A stretch of DNA of 64,000 nucleotides from Sideroxydans sp. (GCA_013791855.1 VMTA01000047.1:1-64000); one strand, 5' to 3'. Positions 19,287 through 28,155 are shown, counted from the first letter of the stretch. Numbers and translations are program-made. Notes: generated by a model from the letters alone, not told the origin.

Positions 19287-20579
19287 ATGCGCCATAACCT
19301 TGCCGCCGATGTGAACCGCCGCGAAGCCTGGGCCTGGGCGATGTATGACTTCGCCAACTCGGGTTACACCACCATCGTTATCACGGCGATCTTCAATGCT
19401 TACTTCGTATCGGTAGTAGCTAGTGGCGCACCGTGGGCGACGCTAGTGTGGACGCTGTCGCTAGCGCTCTCCTACGCATTGATCATGCTGACTGCGCCCT
19501 TACTGGGTGCGTATGCGGATGCTTATGCGGCGAAGAAGCGTTTGCTGCTCATCACCACCGCAGGCTGCGTGCTGTTCACTGCCGCGCTCTACTTCGCCGG
19601 GCCGGGCATGCTGTGGCTGGCGATCCCGTTGATCGTGTTGTCCAATTTCTTCTACGGCAGCGGCGAGAACCTGATCGCGGCATTTCTGCCGGAACTGGCG
19701 CGCGAGGGTTCGCTGGGCAAGGTATCGGGCTGGGGCTGGAGTCTGGGTTATGTGGGCGGCCTGCTCAGTCTGGGCATCTGCCTCGCCTATGTGAGCTGGG
19801 CGCAGGCGCGCGGCGACACTGCGGCGGATTTCGTGCCGGTGACCATGCTGATCACGGCGGCGCTGTTCGCGCTGGCCAGCCTGCCCACCTTCCTCATCCT
19901 GAAAGAACGCGCCCAGCCGCAGCCGCATCTGCTTGGCAAGAACATGCTGCAGGAATCGTTCGCGCGCCTGCTGCAGACCCTCCACCATGCGCGGCATTAC
20001 CGCGACCTGCGCCGCTTCCTGATCTGTACGGTGTTCTATCAGGCGGGCATCCAGACCGTGATCACGCTGGCCGCCATCTACGCACAGCAGGCGATGCACT
20101 TCACCATGCAGCAGACGCTGGGGCTGATCTTCGTGGTCAACATCACGGCCGCCATCGGTGCGTTCAGTTTCGGCTATCTACAGGATCGCGTCGGCCATGT
20201 GCCGGCCATCGCCTTGACGCTGGTCGGCTGGATCGGGATGGTGTTGATGGCATGGGCATCCGAAGGACCTGGGCTGTTCTGGGCGGCGGCGAATCTGGCG
20301 GGGTTGTGCATGGGTGCCAGTCAGTCTGCCGGGCGGGCGCTGATAGGCTCGTTCTCGCCCGTTGAGCGTCGGGCCGAGTTCTTCGGTCTGTGGGGGCTGG
20401 CGATGAAGCTGGCCGCCATCCTCGGCCCGGTGACCTACGGCATGGTGAGCTGGCTGACTGCGGGCGACCACCGCACGGCCATCCTCTTCACCGGCGCGTT
20501 CTTTGTGGCGGGGCTGCTGATCTTGCGCGGTGTGGATGCCGCGCGCGGACAGCGGGCGGCGCTACAGGAACAAACCTGA
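19287..20579 (+). CDS. MFS transporter, UMF1 family
   Basis: A 430-residue, about 12-helix transporter of the UMF1 (Atg22-like) branch of the major facilitator superfamily. Typical features are the N-terminal EAWAWAMYDFANSGYTTIV, the SGWGWSLGYVGGLLSLGICL segment and a C-terminal half with GASQSAGRALIGSFSP and EFFGLWGLAMKLAAILGP. Substrates of bacterial members are mostly unknown; the yeast relative releases amino acids. It is followed 61 bp later by a DUF2461 gene on the same strand. Confidence 0.9.
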   Translation: MRHNLAADVNRREAWAWAMYDFANSGYTTIVITAIFNAYFVSVVASGAPWATLVWTLSLALSYALIMLTAPLLGAYADAYAAKKRLLLITTAGCVLFTAALYFAGPGMLWLAIPLIVLSNFFYGSGENLIAAFLPELAREGSLGKVSGWGWSLGYVGGLLSLGICLAYVSWAQARGDTAADFVPVTMLITAALFALASLPTFLILKERAQPQPHLLGKNMLQESFARLLQTLHHARHYRDLRRFLICTVFYQAGIQTVITLAAIYAQQAMHFTMQQTLGLIFVVNITAAIGAFSFGYLQDRVGHVPAIALTLVGWIGMVLMAWASEGPGLFWAAANLAGLCMGASQSAGRALIGSFSPVERRAEFFGLWGLAMKLAAILGPVTYGMVSWLTAGDHRTAILFTGAFFVAGLLILRGVDAARGQRAALQEQT

Positions 20580-20640
20580 TCGCGACTCGAAATGGAATTG
20601 TTCTAGAATCACTGCACTCATTCCTCCGCAGGTGAATGCC

Positions 20641-21327
20641 ATGTCAGACCGCTACTTCAGCAAACAGACTTTCGCTTTCCTCTCCGCCCTGGAGCAGAAC
20701 AACAACCGCGAGTGGTTCGAGAAACATCAACAGGAATACGAAGATCTGGTGCGCACGCCCGCGCTGGATCTCATCAGCGATATGTCGGACGAGATGCCGG
20801 CGATCTCGCGCCACTTTCTGGCGCAGCCGAAGAAGGTGGGCGGCTCCTTGATGCGCGTGTATCGCGACACACGTTTCAGCAAAGACAAGACACCTTACAA
20901 GACCAACATCGGCATCCAGTTCCGGCACGAGCTGGGCAAGGACATCCATGCGCCGGGCTATTACCTGCACATCTCGCCGGGCGAGTGTTTCGTGGGCGTG
21001 GGCCTGTGGCATCCGGATGCGGATGCTTTGTTCAAGATACGCGAGGCCATCGTGAAAAAACCGGAGGCATGGCTGGCGGCGCGCGACGATGCGGCTTTCA
21101 GCAACCAATACGAACTGGTCGGCGATACGCTGGCCAACGCGCCGCGCGGTTTCGCCAAGGATCACCCGCAGGTGGCAGACCTTAAGCGCAAGGATTTCAT
21201 CGCTCTGGCGAACCTGACCGAAGCCACTGTCACCTCGGCCAAACTGCGTCCGCTGGTGGTCGAGCATTACCGGCAGGCCGCCCCTTTGATGCGCTTCCTG
21301 TGCCAGGCGCTGGAACTGCGCTTCTGA
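20641..21327 (+). CDS. DUF2461 (TIGR02453) family protein
   Basis: A 228-residue cytosolic protein of the DUF2461 family. The conserved opening FAFLSALEQNNNREWFEKHQ, the VYRDTRFSKDKTPYKTNIG motif and the PDADALFKIREAI block identify it. The ATG at 20641 follows AGGTG at a suitable distance; upstream in-frame codons reach into the transporter gene and are rejected. No biochemical function is established for the family. Confidence 0.9.
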   Translation: MSDRYFSKQTFAFLSALEQNNNREWFEKHQQEYEDLVRTPALDLISDMSDEMPAISRHFLAQPKKVGGSLMRVYRDTRFSKDKTPYKTNIGIQFRHELGKDIHAPGYYLHISPGECFVGVGLWHPDADALFKIREAIVKKPEAWLAARDDAAFSNQYELVGDTLANAPRGFAKDHPQVADLKRKDFIALANLTEATVTSAKLRPLVVEHYRQAAPLMRFLCQALELRF

Positions 21328-21447
21328 ACCGAACAACCCTGTTGCGTGTAGCCATTTTTATCGGCTTGCCAAAGGCGTAGCATGGTTCGCACTCGCGGAG
21401 ATCAAGCCCGCGACTCTCGTTCTTCAATTACCGTGAAGGAGATGACC

Positions 21448-21678
21448 ATGCATACAGCAGACATGTTGATCTACGTGCATCCCGAACTGGAATCGCAGAT
21501 GAGGATGGATCTGGAAAGGAAGATCATGGGGCGCATCGGCGTGGATTGCGCCGAGTTCGAGCACAAGCCGCATCCGCATTCCTTGCTGGTGAGATATGAC
21601 CCCGAAGAAGTGGAAGGTATCGAGTTATTGCATATGGTGCGCAAAGTCGATCCCGCCGCTTCGATGGTCGGGATGTGA
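21448..21678 (+). CDS. Small ferredoxin-fold-like protein of unknown function
   Basis: A 76-residue protein starting at the second ATG of the region, placed 6 bases after AAGGAGATGACC; the ATG 6 bp upstream lies within the ribosome-binding region. The predicted beta-alpha-beta-beta-alpha-beta order (MLIYVHPELE, helix, HSLLVRYDP, helix, VGM) resembles heavy-metal-associated domains. The CxxC metal site is absent, leaving only one Cys and several His. It is followed 27 bp later by a strong terminator and so is monocistronic. The function is unknown. Confidence 0.7.
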   Translation: MHTADMLIYVHPELESQMRMDLERKIMGRIGVDCAEFEHKPHPHSLLVRYDPEEVEGIELLHMVRKVDPAASMVGM

Positions 21679-21704
21679 CCTCCCTGTACAACAGATAGAA
21701 TCCT

Positions 21705-21733
21705 GAAGCCCGCCTGTGCGGGCTTCCTGTTTT
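21705..21733 (+). terminator. Intrinsic terminator after the small ferredoxin-fold gene
   Basis: GAAGCCCGC and its complement GCGGGCTTC enclose a CTGT loop, followed by CCTGTTTTC. Confidence 0.85.
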
Positions 21734-21759
21734 CTGCCCACACAACGATGGAGGCCCTT

Positions 21760-22563
21760 ATGAAACGATTGTTGATTTCCCTCGCCCTGCTCTGCCTGAC
21801 CGTGCCTGCCTTGGCGTCTGTCGAAGGTGAAGAGGTCACCTACTCTGCCAATGGCACCACACTGAAAGGCTGGCTGGCTTACGAAGGACATGCGATGGGC
21901 AAACGCCCGGCGGTGCTGGTGGTGCATGAATGGTGGGGACACAATGCCTATGCGCGCAAGCGGGCGAACATGCTGGCCGAGCTTGGTTATGTGGCACTAG
22001 CCGTAGATATGTACGGTGAAGGCAAGCAGGCGATGCACCCATCCGATGCCGGGAAGTTCTCCGGCGAGGTGTCAAAGAACCGTCCCCTGACGAAAGCCCG
22101 TTTCGAGGCGGCGATGAAAGTGCTGCGCGATGATCCGCGCGTGGACAGCAGCAAGCTGGCCGCCATCGGTTATTGCTTCGGCGGCTCGGTGGTGCTGAAC
22201 ATGGCGCGCGAGGGCGAGCCTTTGCTGGGCGTGGCGAGCTTCCACGGCGGGCTGGCGACCGACACGCCCGCACAAAAAGGCAAGGTCAAAGCCAGGATAC
22301 GTTCTTTCACCGGCGCGGATGACAAGATGATCCCGGCTGCGCAAGTGCAAGCGTTCGAGCAGGAGATGAAAGCGGCAGGCGTGGACTACAAGGCGGTGGT
22401 GTACCCCGGTGCGATGCACAGCTTCACCAACCCGGATGCGGATGCCTACGGCAAGCAGTTCAACTTGCCGCTGGCCTATGACGCGGCGGCGGACAAGGAT
22501 TCATGGCTGCAGCTGCAAAGATTCCTGGCTGAGGTGCTGCAGCAGGGTGCAACCGTCCGTTGA
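21760..22563 (+). CDS. Exported dienelactone hydrolase family protein
   Basis: A 267-residue alpha/beta hydrolase with a signal peptide (MKRLLISLALLCLTVPALAS). The dienelactone hydrolase catalytic triad is visible: Cys in IGYCFGGSVV, Asp in TGADDKMIP and His in PGAMHSFTNP. The oxyanion region VLVVHEWWGHN is also present. GGAGG precedes the ATG at 21760, better than the ATG 12 bp upstream. Family members hydrolyse cyclic esters; exported versions such as this are common and their substrates are not known. Confidence 0.9.
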   Translation: MKRLLISLALLCLTVPALASVEGEEVTYSANGTTLKGWLAYEGHAMGKRPAVLVVHEWWGHNAYARKRANMLAELGYVALAVDMYGEGKQAMHPSDAGKFSGEVSKNRPLTKARFEAAMKVLRDDPRVDSSKLAAIGYCFGGSVVLNMAREGEPLLGVASFHGGLATDTPAQKGKVKARIRSFTGADDKMIPAAQVQAFEQEMKAAGVDYKAVVYPGAMHSFTNPDADAYGKQFNLPLAYDAAADKDSWLQLQRFLAEVLQQGATVR

Positions 22564-23136
22564 TCAATCGGTCGCCTTCACTGGTGTGGTGGCATCAATG
22601 GGCGCCTGAAACACTTCAGGCGCGACTGCGGCAGGTGCGAGCGGCTTGGCCGTCACAGCTACAGGCGCAGCAGCTGGTTTTGCCACCACAGGTGCGGACG
22701 CCCCGGACACGACAACCGGGGCACGCAGCAACGGTTTGGCCGCTACAGGGGCGGAGGATGCTTGCGGCAGCGGCACCGGCTTCGCGGTGGCGATGGGTGG
22801 TGCGACTTGGGGTTTGTTCTGGGGCGCGACACGCACCGGCACCTGCGGCAGTGGCTTGGCGATCTCAACGACAGGCTTGGGCGGTGCGATATAAACGATC
22901 TCAGGCTGGCGCGAGGCATCGCTGACCAGCCACACCGCACCGACCAGCAGACTCATGAATAGCAACGTCCAGCGCAATGCACCGCGCACCTCGTCCTTCT
23001 GGCGATAGACACGCACCTTGGCATTGCCGAATATCGAATACTCCACCTCCGCATCGCCGATGTCGGTCCACACATGCGCTTTCGGCTGCGTTTCATCCAC
23101 CAGCGGCTGATCGAATCTTGCCATGTCGTACTGCAT
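22564..23136 (-). CDS. Single-pass membrane protein with Pro/Ala-rich periplasmic tail
   Basis: A 190-residue protein: about 50 cytoplasmic residues (DIGDAEVEYSIFGNAKVRVY), one membrane helix (WTLLFMSLLVGAVWLV, about 56-72), then about 110 residues of Pro/Ala/Val/Lys-rich sequence. That tail resembles the spacers of TonB-like or peptidoglycan-spanning proteins. There is no recognisable C-terminal domain. GGGGAG precedes the ATG. The reading frame ends directly against the dienelactone hydrolase stop on the other strand. The function is unknown. Confidence 0.65.
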   Translation of the reverse strand: MQYDMARFDQPLVDETQPKAHVWTDIGDAEVEYSIFGNAKVRVYRQKDEVRGALRWTLLFMSLLVGAVWLVSDASRQPEIVYIAPPKPVVEIAKPLPQVPVRVAPQNKPQVAPPIATAKPVPLPQASSAPVAAKPLLRAPVVVSGASAPVVAKPAAAPVAVTAKPLAPAAVAPEVFQAPIDATTPVKATD

Positions 23137-23262
23137 GTTTCTCCCCTCGGATCGGTACCGCGCGGGCAGATAATATCAAGCAATAATCCATAATGGTCGG
23201 CAACGTGATCTGCACACTTCGATTTAAGATGACAACCTGTACAACATGACCGAGGACGCGGA

Positions 23263-24177
23263 ATGAAACTGCGCATACTGATTCTGGGATACGGCGAGAT
23301 GGGCCATGCCATGGAGTTTCTGCTGGCGGATCGCCATGATGTGCGCATCTGGAACATGGGCGAAGTGGTGAAAGGCAGCCATGCCACGCTGGAAGAGGAA
23401 GTGGCCGAGGCGCAGGTGGTGCTGTTCTGCCTGCCGGTGAATCCGCATTGGGAGATCGCTCAACGCATCGCCCCTTTCCTCAGCGCGGATAGTGTCTGCC
23501 TCACCATCGCCAAGGGACTGGACGAATCCGGCCGCACGGCGGCACAGGTGTTCGACCAAGTGTTCGACGGGCGGCACCACTTCGGCGTGATCTACGGCCC
23601 GATGATCTCGGAAGAACTGCGCGCGGGGAAACTGGGCTTCGCCGATGCCGTGCTGTCGGATACGGCGGATTTCGAGGTGATGCGCAGTCTGTTCCGTGGC
23701 AGCGGTCTGGTTTGCCAGCAGGCGAGCGACCTGCACGGGCGCAGCTGGTCGGTGATCCTGAAGAACGTGTACGCCATCCTGTTCGGCATGGCGGATGAAC
23801 TGAAGCTGGGTGACAACATGCGCGGCCATCTGGTGGCGGCGTCCATCGCGGAGTTGAGCGGCATCGTGCAGGCTTTCGGTGGCCAGGCACATACGCCTTA
23901 CAGCTACGCCGGACTGGGCGATCTGATCACGACGGCGACCAGCGAGGATTCACATCACCATTCACTGGGGCGCAAACTGGTACGCGGCGAGTGGGACGAT
24001 ATATCCGGAGAAGGTGTGCACACCTTGCACATGGTGGAGAAGTTCGGGGTGTTCGATTGGCAGGCTTATCCGCTGTTCGCCTTGTCACATGACATCGTGA
24101 CAGCACCGCAGCATCTGCGCGAACGGCTGGAGGAGTATCTGTTGTTCCTGCGCGGTACAGAGAGCTGCCCGATCTGA
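23263..24177 (+). CDS. NAD(P)-dependent glycerol-3-phosphate dehydrogenase-like protein
   Basis: A 304-residue dehydrogenase of the GpsA fold. The Rossmann motif GYGEMGHA is near the N-terminus. The catalytic-domain signature VILKNVYAILFGMADELKLGDN and the GLGDLITTATSEDSHHHSLG motif match glycerol-3-phosphate dehydrogenase, which makes the backbone of phospholipids. It is slightly shorter than E. coli GpsA (339) and its N-terminal half is divergent, so a GpsA-like paralogue with another substrate is possible. The gene is monocistronic. Confidence 0.8.
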   Translation: MKLRILILGYGEMGHAMEFLLADRHDVRIWNMGEVVKGSHATLEEEVAEAQVVLFCLPVNPHWEIAQRIAPFLSADSVCLTIAKGLDESGRTAAQVFDQVFDGRHHFGVIYGPMISEELRAGKLGFADAVLSDTADFEVMRSLFRGSGLVCQQASDLHGRSWSVILKNVYAILFGMADELKLGDNMRGHLVAASIAELSGIVQAFGGQAHTPYSYAGLGDLITTATSEDSHHHSLGRKLVRGEWDDISGEGVHTLHMVEKFGVFDWQAYPLFALSHDIVTAPQHLRERLEEYLLFLRGTESCPI

Positions 24178-24192
24178 CGTGGGCAGCGGAAG

Positions 24193-24708
24193 TTACGGCT
24201 TACCGACCAGCTTGGCGGCTTCCGCGATGCTGATGATCTTGCTCAGCACACCGCTCAGATCCTGCATTCTGGTCTTCAGGTCGGCCAGTTCCTTGTCTTT
24301 GGCTTCCAGCATGCGGCTCTGGTCCGGCATATTGGCCAGCTTGGCTTGCTCCTGTTTGAGCTGAGCCTGCAGTTCCTTGCACTTGCTCTCGGCCTCGACC
24401 GCCTTCTTCATCTCTGCTTCAAGTTGCGCATCCTTGCGTGCCAGTTCATTCGCGCTGGAAGCACTGATCTGCTGCAGACCGGATTCCAGTTCGTTCACAC
24501 GCTTGTTGACTTCGGCGGTCTTGGCCTGTTCCAGCTTCAGCGCTTCGCGCAGTTGCACGATGGTCTTGAGCTGTTCCAGCGATTTCTTGCGCTCATCATC
24601 AAGCTGCGCTTCACGCGCGGCGAGTTCGATGTCCTGCTCTTTTTGCCTGGAAGCAGGCTGTCCCGATGCGGGGTCGGTGTAAGCGCGAATCTTGACGGTC
24701 TTATCCAT
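24193..24708 (-). CDS. Coiled-coil protein of unknown function
   Basis: A 171-residue soluble protein that is almost entirely heptad-patterned coiled coil (residues about 25-150: repeated Glu/Lys/Gln/Leu, for example LREALKLEQAKTAEVNKRVN). It starts with a short MDKTVKIRAYTDPASG head. No membrane segment or signal peptide. The start at 24708 is preferred to an upstream frame extension for lack of support there. It is convergent with the GpsA-like gene. It may be structural or a partner protein; no family was recognised. Confidence 0.65.
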   Translation of the reverse strand: MDKTVKIRAYTDPASGQPASRQKEQDIELAAREAQLDDERKKSLEQLKTIVQLREALKLEQAKTAEVNKRVNELESGLQQISASSANELARKDAQLEAEMKKAVEAESKCKELQAQLKQEQAKLANMPDQSRMLEAKDKELADLKTRMQDLSGVLSKIISIAEAAKLVGKP

Positions 24709-24889
24709 GATGTCGTTTCCGTTATCTCGGGTGGTCGGCGGCGGCGCGCCGAAACAGTTGTCTGTGGGCGATTCTAACAACAAAATCGCCTGACTATCAG
24801 CCAGATACGACGCGACCTCCCCTTCGGGTGATTGCCAGCAAGCGCTGCAGCCGTCACCATGTCAGCCTTCCCACCCCTGACCGACCAGC

Positions 24890-25312
24890 ATGATCGAATA
24901 TATCTTCTTCTCCACCGAGCTGCGTGACCGCTTCGTCGCCTTTGTGCAACAGCATGGCCTGAACAGCGAGAGCAGCGACGACCCGCTCGGTCTGGTGGTC
25001 GCCATCCCCGAGGACATTCCGGAAGCACTTTCGGATGAGATCGAGACTTTTTACGAGTCGCTGGAGGATGAGCAGGAGGATATGAGCGCGGCAGACGGCG
25101 ATCTGCACAGGCTGGCCGGCTTCGGCTTCAAACTGCCCAACGGCGAGGCGCGTCTGCTACCGATAGAGCCGGACATGGCGAACCGTCTCATGGCGCACTT
25201 CACGCTGGAAGAGATCCAGACGCTGCTCAACGATGTGGCCCACTACACGCTGGAACCGGCGGACGATCACTTGTGCCACATCCTGGCGGAAAGAAAAGCC
25301 GAACAAGGCTGA
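24890..25312 (+). CDS. Hypothetical acidic cytosolic protein
   Basis: A 140-residue acidic protein (MIEYIFFSTELRDRFVAFVQ...), predicted alpha/beta, with a Glu/Asp-rich middle and a C-terminal helical part (MANRLMAHFTLEEIQTLLND). It resembles uncharacterised conserved proteins of betaproteobacteria, but no domain is named. Composition and codon use match its neighbours. It is followed 20 bp later by a bidirectional terminator shared with slyD on the other strand. Confidence 0.65.
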   Translation: MIEYIFFSTELRDRFVAFVQQHGLNSESSDDPLGLVVAIPEDIPEALSDEIETFYESLEDEQEDMSAADGDLHRLAGFGFKLPNGEARLLPIEPDMANRLMAHFTLEEIQTLLNDVAHYTLEPADDHLCHILAERKAEQG

Positions 25313-25332
25313 GCCGCTGATCTCCGGACAAC

Positions 25333-25360
25333 AAAAAAGCCCGCAAGCGGGCTTTTTTGT
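25333..25360. terminator. Bidirectional intrinsic terminator
   Basis: AAAAAAGCCCGC / GCGGGCTTTTTT hairpin with a 2-base loop between convergent genes. The A and T tracts allow termination in both directions. Confidence 0.92.
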
Positions 25361-25374
25361 TCAGCTACTCCGGT

Positions 25375-25860
25375 TTAGTGGTGATGACCGCCGTCGCCGT
25401 GCACGTGGCCGTGCTCAAGCTCTTCTGCCGTCGCAGCGCGCACGCCGGTGACGGTGCCGGAGAAGGTCAGTGTCTTGCCGGCCAGCGGATGGTTGCCGTC
25501 GACGGTGACTTCCTTGTCGGTGACTTCGGTCACGGTGTACAGCATGAAGTCTTCGTCATCGTCGCCTTCCGCGCCGCCCTCGAATTGCATACCAACCTCG
25601 ACTTCTGCCGGGAACATGTCGCGCGGCTCGACGCGCACCAGGTCGTGTTCGTATTCGCCGAAGGCTTCATCGGGCGTCATACTGACGGTGAACTTCTCGC
25701 CCACATCCTTGCCGTGCAGCGCTTCTTCGACGGCGGGGAAGATGCCATCGAAACCGCCGTGCAGGTAGCTGATAGGCTCGTTGGCTTGCTCGATCAATGC
25801 GCCGCTGGCGTCATTCAATGCGTAGGTCAGTGTGACGACAGCGTTCTTTTCGATCTTCAT
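25375..25860 (-). CDS. slyD: FKBP-type peptidyl-prolyl isomerase SlyD
   Basis: A 161-residue SlyD: N-terminal FKBP strands (VVTLTYALNDASGALIEQ), the ISYLHGGFDGIFPAVEEAL motif, the insert-in-flap chaperone domain (about 70-125) and closing FKBP strands. It ends with a His-rich metal-binding tail (HGHVHGDGGHHH). SlyD acts as prolyl isomerase, chaperone and nickel-binding protein in hydrogenase maturation. The ATG overlaps the stop of the Bcp-type peroxiredoxin gene by 4 bp. Upstream in-frame codons within that gene are rejected as starts. Confidence 0.95.
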   Translation of the reverse strand: MKIEKNAVVTLTYALNDASGALIEQANEPISYLHGGFDGIFPAVEEALHGKDVGEKFTVSMTPDEAFGEYEHDLVRVEPRDMFPAEVEVGMQFEGGAEGDDDEDFMLYTVTEVTDKEVTVDGNHPLAGKTLTFSGTVTGVRAATAEELEHGHVHGDGGHHH

Positions 25861-26342
25861 TTCATTTCCTTTATCAGTGTAAGTATCTCTTGTGCATGCC
25901 CGTGGGCCTGAACTGCATAGAGGGCGTGACGCAACGTACCGGTCTTGTCGATGACAAAAGTGGAGCGTCGGATGGAGAGTTTTTTGTGACCATCCACTTC
26001 CTTCTCGTACATGACACCGTATTTCCTGCAGATGCGTGCCTCGGGATCGGATAACAGCAGAACCGAGAGCCCATATTTGTCGCGGAAGCATGCATGACTG
26101 ATGCAATCATCGCGACTGACCCCAACGACGATGGTATCCAGCTTTGCGAACGCTTCCTCAAGATCGCTGAATTCGTTCGCTTCCATCGTGCAACCCGGCG
26201 TGTCGTCTCTGGGATAGAAATACAGAACGACGTTGTTCTTGCCTTGTTGCGCGACCAGTTTGAACGTCTCCATGTCGGCATCCGGCAACTCGAAGTGCGG
26301 CGCCTCCATTCCAGCTTGTAGTGGTACAGCTTGTGTGGGCAT
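25857..26342 (-). CDS. bcp: Thioredoxin-dependent peroxiredoxin, Bcp/PrxQ type
   Basis: A 161-residue peroxiredoxin that reduces hydrogen peroxide and organic hydroperoxides. The peroxidatic Cys51 is in the typical DDTPGCTMEANEFSD context. The usual PrxQ resolving Cys five residues later is replaced by Asn; Cys79 and Cys84 (DDCISHACF) are the only other candidates. It may therefore act as a 1-Cys enzyme or through an atypical disulfide. A GGAGG-like site precedes the ATG. It is first of a two-gene unit with slyD. Confidence 0.92.
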   Translation of the reverse strand: MPTQAVPLQAGMEAPHFELPDADMETFKLVAQQGKNNVVLYFYPRDDTPGCTMEANEFSDLEEAFAKLDTIVVGVSRDDCISHACFRDKYGLSVLLLSDPEARICRKYGVMYEKEVDGHKKLSIRRSTFVIDKTGTLRHALYAVQAHGHAQEILTLIKEMK

Positions 26343-26410
26343 AACGTCCTCCTACCCGCATTCTATCGAAATTCTCGCGCGGTGCCCTCCGGAATTTTAT
26401 TTTTCCCGCA

Positions 26411-26439
26411 CTTTTCAATGCATGCGGCAGGGCTATAAT
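26411..26439 (+). promoter_or_regulatory. Putative sigma-70 promoter of roxA
   Basis: A perfect TATAAT lies at 26434-26439, with a weak -35 (CTTTTC, 26411-26416) 17 bp before it. The predicted transcription start would fall at about the ATG (26446), implying a leaderless or nearly leaderless message. Confidence 0.45.
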
Positions 26440-26445
26440 CTCCGC

Positions 26446-27579
26446 ATGAAAAACACTCTGCTCGGCGGACTGACTCCGCAAAGATTCCTGCGCGACTACT
26501 GGCAAAAGAAACCGCTGCTGATTCGTCAGGCGGTGCCCGGCTTCAAGGGCCTGCTCGACCCCAAGCAACTGATGGCGTTGGCTTGCGACGAAGATGCGCA
26601 GGCGCGTTTGGTCACGTACCAGCGCGGCGAATTCGATCTGCGTCACTCGCCATTCGTCGCGAAGGATTTCACCGGACTGTCGAAGAAAGGGCAATGGTCG
26701 GTGCTGGTGCAAGGCGTGAACCATTTTCTGCCCGAGGCCGGCGAGTTGCTGAATCGTTTCGACTTCATCCCGCATGCGCGACTGGACGATCTGATGGTGA
26801 GCTACGCACCCAAAGGTGGCGGCGTCGGTCCGCACTTCGACGCGTATGACGTGTTCCTGCTGCAAGGCCACGGACATCGCCGCTGGCAGATCTCCACCCA
26901 GGCCGACCAGACCCTGATCGAAGGCGCTCCGCTGCGCATCCTGAAAAATTTCAGGGTGGAACAGGAGTGGGTACTGGAACCTGGCGACATGCTCTACCTG
27001 CCGCCGCACTGCGCGCACAACGGCATCGCGGAAGACGACTGCATGACGTATTCCATCGGTTTCCGCACGCCCTGGTATCAGGAGCTCGCGGAGCAGTTCC
27101 TCGTCTACCTGCAAGACCGCATCGATATCAAAGGTACATACGCCGACCCGGACCTGAAGTTGCAAAAACATCCTTCCGAGCTCGGGCCGGCGATGTTGAA
27201 GCAGGTCGGCAGCGCGATCCGCAAGATCCGTTGGGATGATGAGGATATCGCCAATTTCCTCGGCAGCTATCTGTCCGAACCAAAGCCGCATATCTTCTTC
27301 GATAGCCCAGCCCGACCGCTGTCCGCTATACGCTTTGCCGACGCAGTGCGAAAGAACGGTGTGGCGCTGGATCTGAAGACATTGATGTTGTGTCAGGATC
27401 GCACGGTGTTCGTCAACGGAGAGGCCTACCCGGTACGCAAGAACGACTATCGCGTGCTGCGTGAATTGGCCGATGCACGAAGACTCGCCGCCGACACGGC
27501 CTTGACGGATGAAGCGCAGGAATTGTTGTACGAATGGTATCTGGATGGATACCTGGCCCCCGCAACACGGAGACGCTGA
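26446..27579 (+). CDS. roxA: Ribosomal oxygenase RoxA-type cupin (50S L16 arginine hydroxylase family)
   Basis: A 377-residue JmjC-like 2-oxoglutarate/Fe(II) oxygenase of the YcfD/RoxA family, whose E. coli member hydroxylates an arginine of ribosomal protein L16. The iron ligands appear as His130-x-Asp132 (GPHFDAYDVF) and a distal His at 188 or 191 (PPHCAHNG). The C-terminal winged-helix-like part is present (FVNGEAYPVRKNDY). The N-terminal QKKPLLIRQAVPGF is a family hallmark. The start at 26446 directly follows a TATAAT box. A gene starting 3 bp after its stop is likely co-transcribed. Confidence 0.92.
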   Translation: MKNTLLGGLTPQRFLRDYWQKKPLLIRQAVPGFKGLLDPKQLMALACDEDAQARLVTYQRGEFDLRHSPFVAKDFTGLSKKGQWSVLVQGVNHFLPEAGELLNRFDFIPHARLDDLMVSYAPKGGGVGPHFDAYDVFLLQGHGHRRWQISTQADQTLIEGAPLRILKNFRVEQEWVLEPGDMLYLPPHCAHNGIAEDDCMTYSIGFRTPWYQELAEQFLVYLQDRIDIKGTYADPDLKLQKHPSELGPAMLKQVGSAIRKIRWDDEDIANFLGSYLSEPKPHIFFDSPARPLSAIRFADAVRKNGVALDLKTLMLCQDRTVFVNGEAYPVRKNDYRVLRELADARRLAADTALTDEAQELLYEWYLDGYLAPATRRR

Positions 27580-27581
27580 CC

Positions 27582-28073
27582 ATGAACGATGAGACCTTGC
27601 AGCACACCACTTTCGACGGCATAGCCGATTACATCGCGGCGCTGGACACGGTATGCAGTTCTGCACAGCACTCGCTGAATATCTTCGAAAAGGATTTCTC
27701 GGACATCGGTTTCAATTCCGAAGCGCGCTACGATGCGCTGCGCCATTACCTGCTGCTCAGCAGCAACAACCGCCTGCAACTGCTGGCGCACGATACACAA
27801 CATCTGATCCGTTTCTGTCCGCGCATGATGATGCTGTTGCGCGAGTTCAGCCACAGCATGTCGATCTACCAGACCCCGCCGCACATGCTCGGCGTGACCG
27901 AGCCGTTCGCCGTCGCCGATGGCCACCATTTCGTGCGCCGCTATCACTTCGACGATACGCGCGGACTGTTGGCGAAGAACGATCCGGAGGGCGCGCACGA
28001 ATTGAATTCACGCTTCCAGGAGATGTGGCTGGCATCCCATTCCGGGGCGACGCCAACCCGGCTGGGACTTTGA
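27582..28073 (+). CDS. Conserved hypothetical protein co-transcribed with roxA
   Basis: A 163-residue cytosolic protein whose ATG lies 2 bp after the roxA stop. The segments SAQHSLNIFEKDFSDIGFNS and HFVRRYHFDDTRGLLAKNDP resemble a betaproteobacterial family of unknown function with a phospholipase-D-like flavour (strand, helix and a terminal conserved RF..MW motif). No catalytic HKD motif is visible. The role is unknown, but the tight linkage to the ribosomal oxygenase suggests a shared context. Confidence 0.75.
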   Translation: MNDETLQHTTFDGIADYIAALDTVCSSAQHSLNIFEKDFSDIGFNSEARYDALRHYLLLSSNNRLQLLAHDTQHLIRFCPRMMMLLREFSHSMSIYQTPPHMLGVTEPFAVADGHHFVRRYHFDDTRGLLAKNDPEGAHELNSRFQEMWLASHSGATPTRLGL

Positions 28074-28155
28074 TATTTCGCATGCTTTGCTAGAATCACG
28101 CTGCAGCATTCCGTCACTTCATATCTTGTACACATCGAACCATAGGAAACCGCAA

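Noticed and set aside
26158-27666. 502-codon - strand frame opposite roxA
   Set aside because: Antisense to RoxA, whose metal-site motifs and start context are clear.
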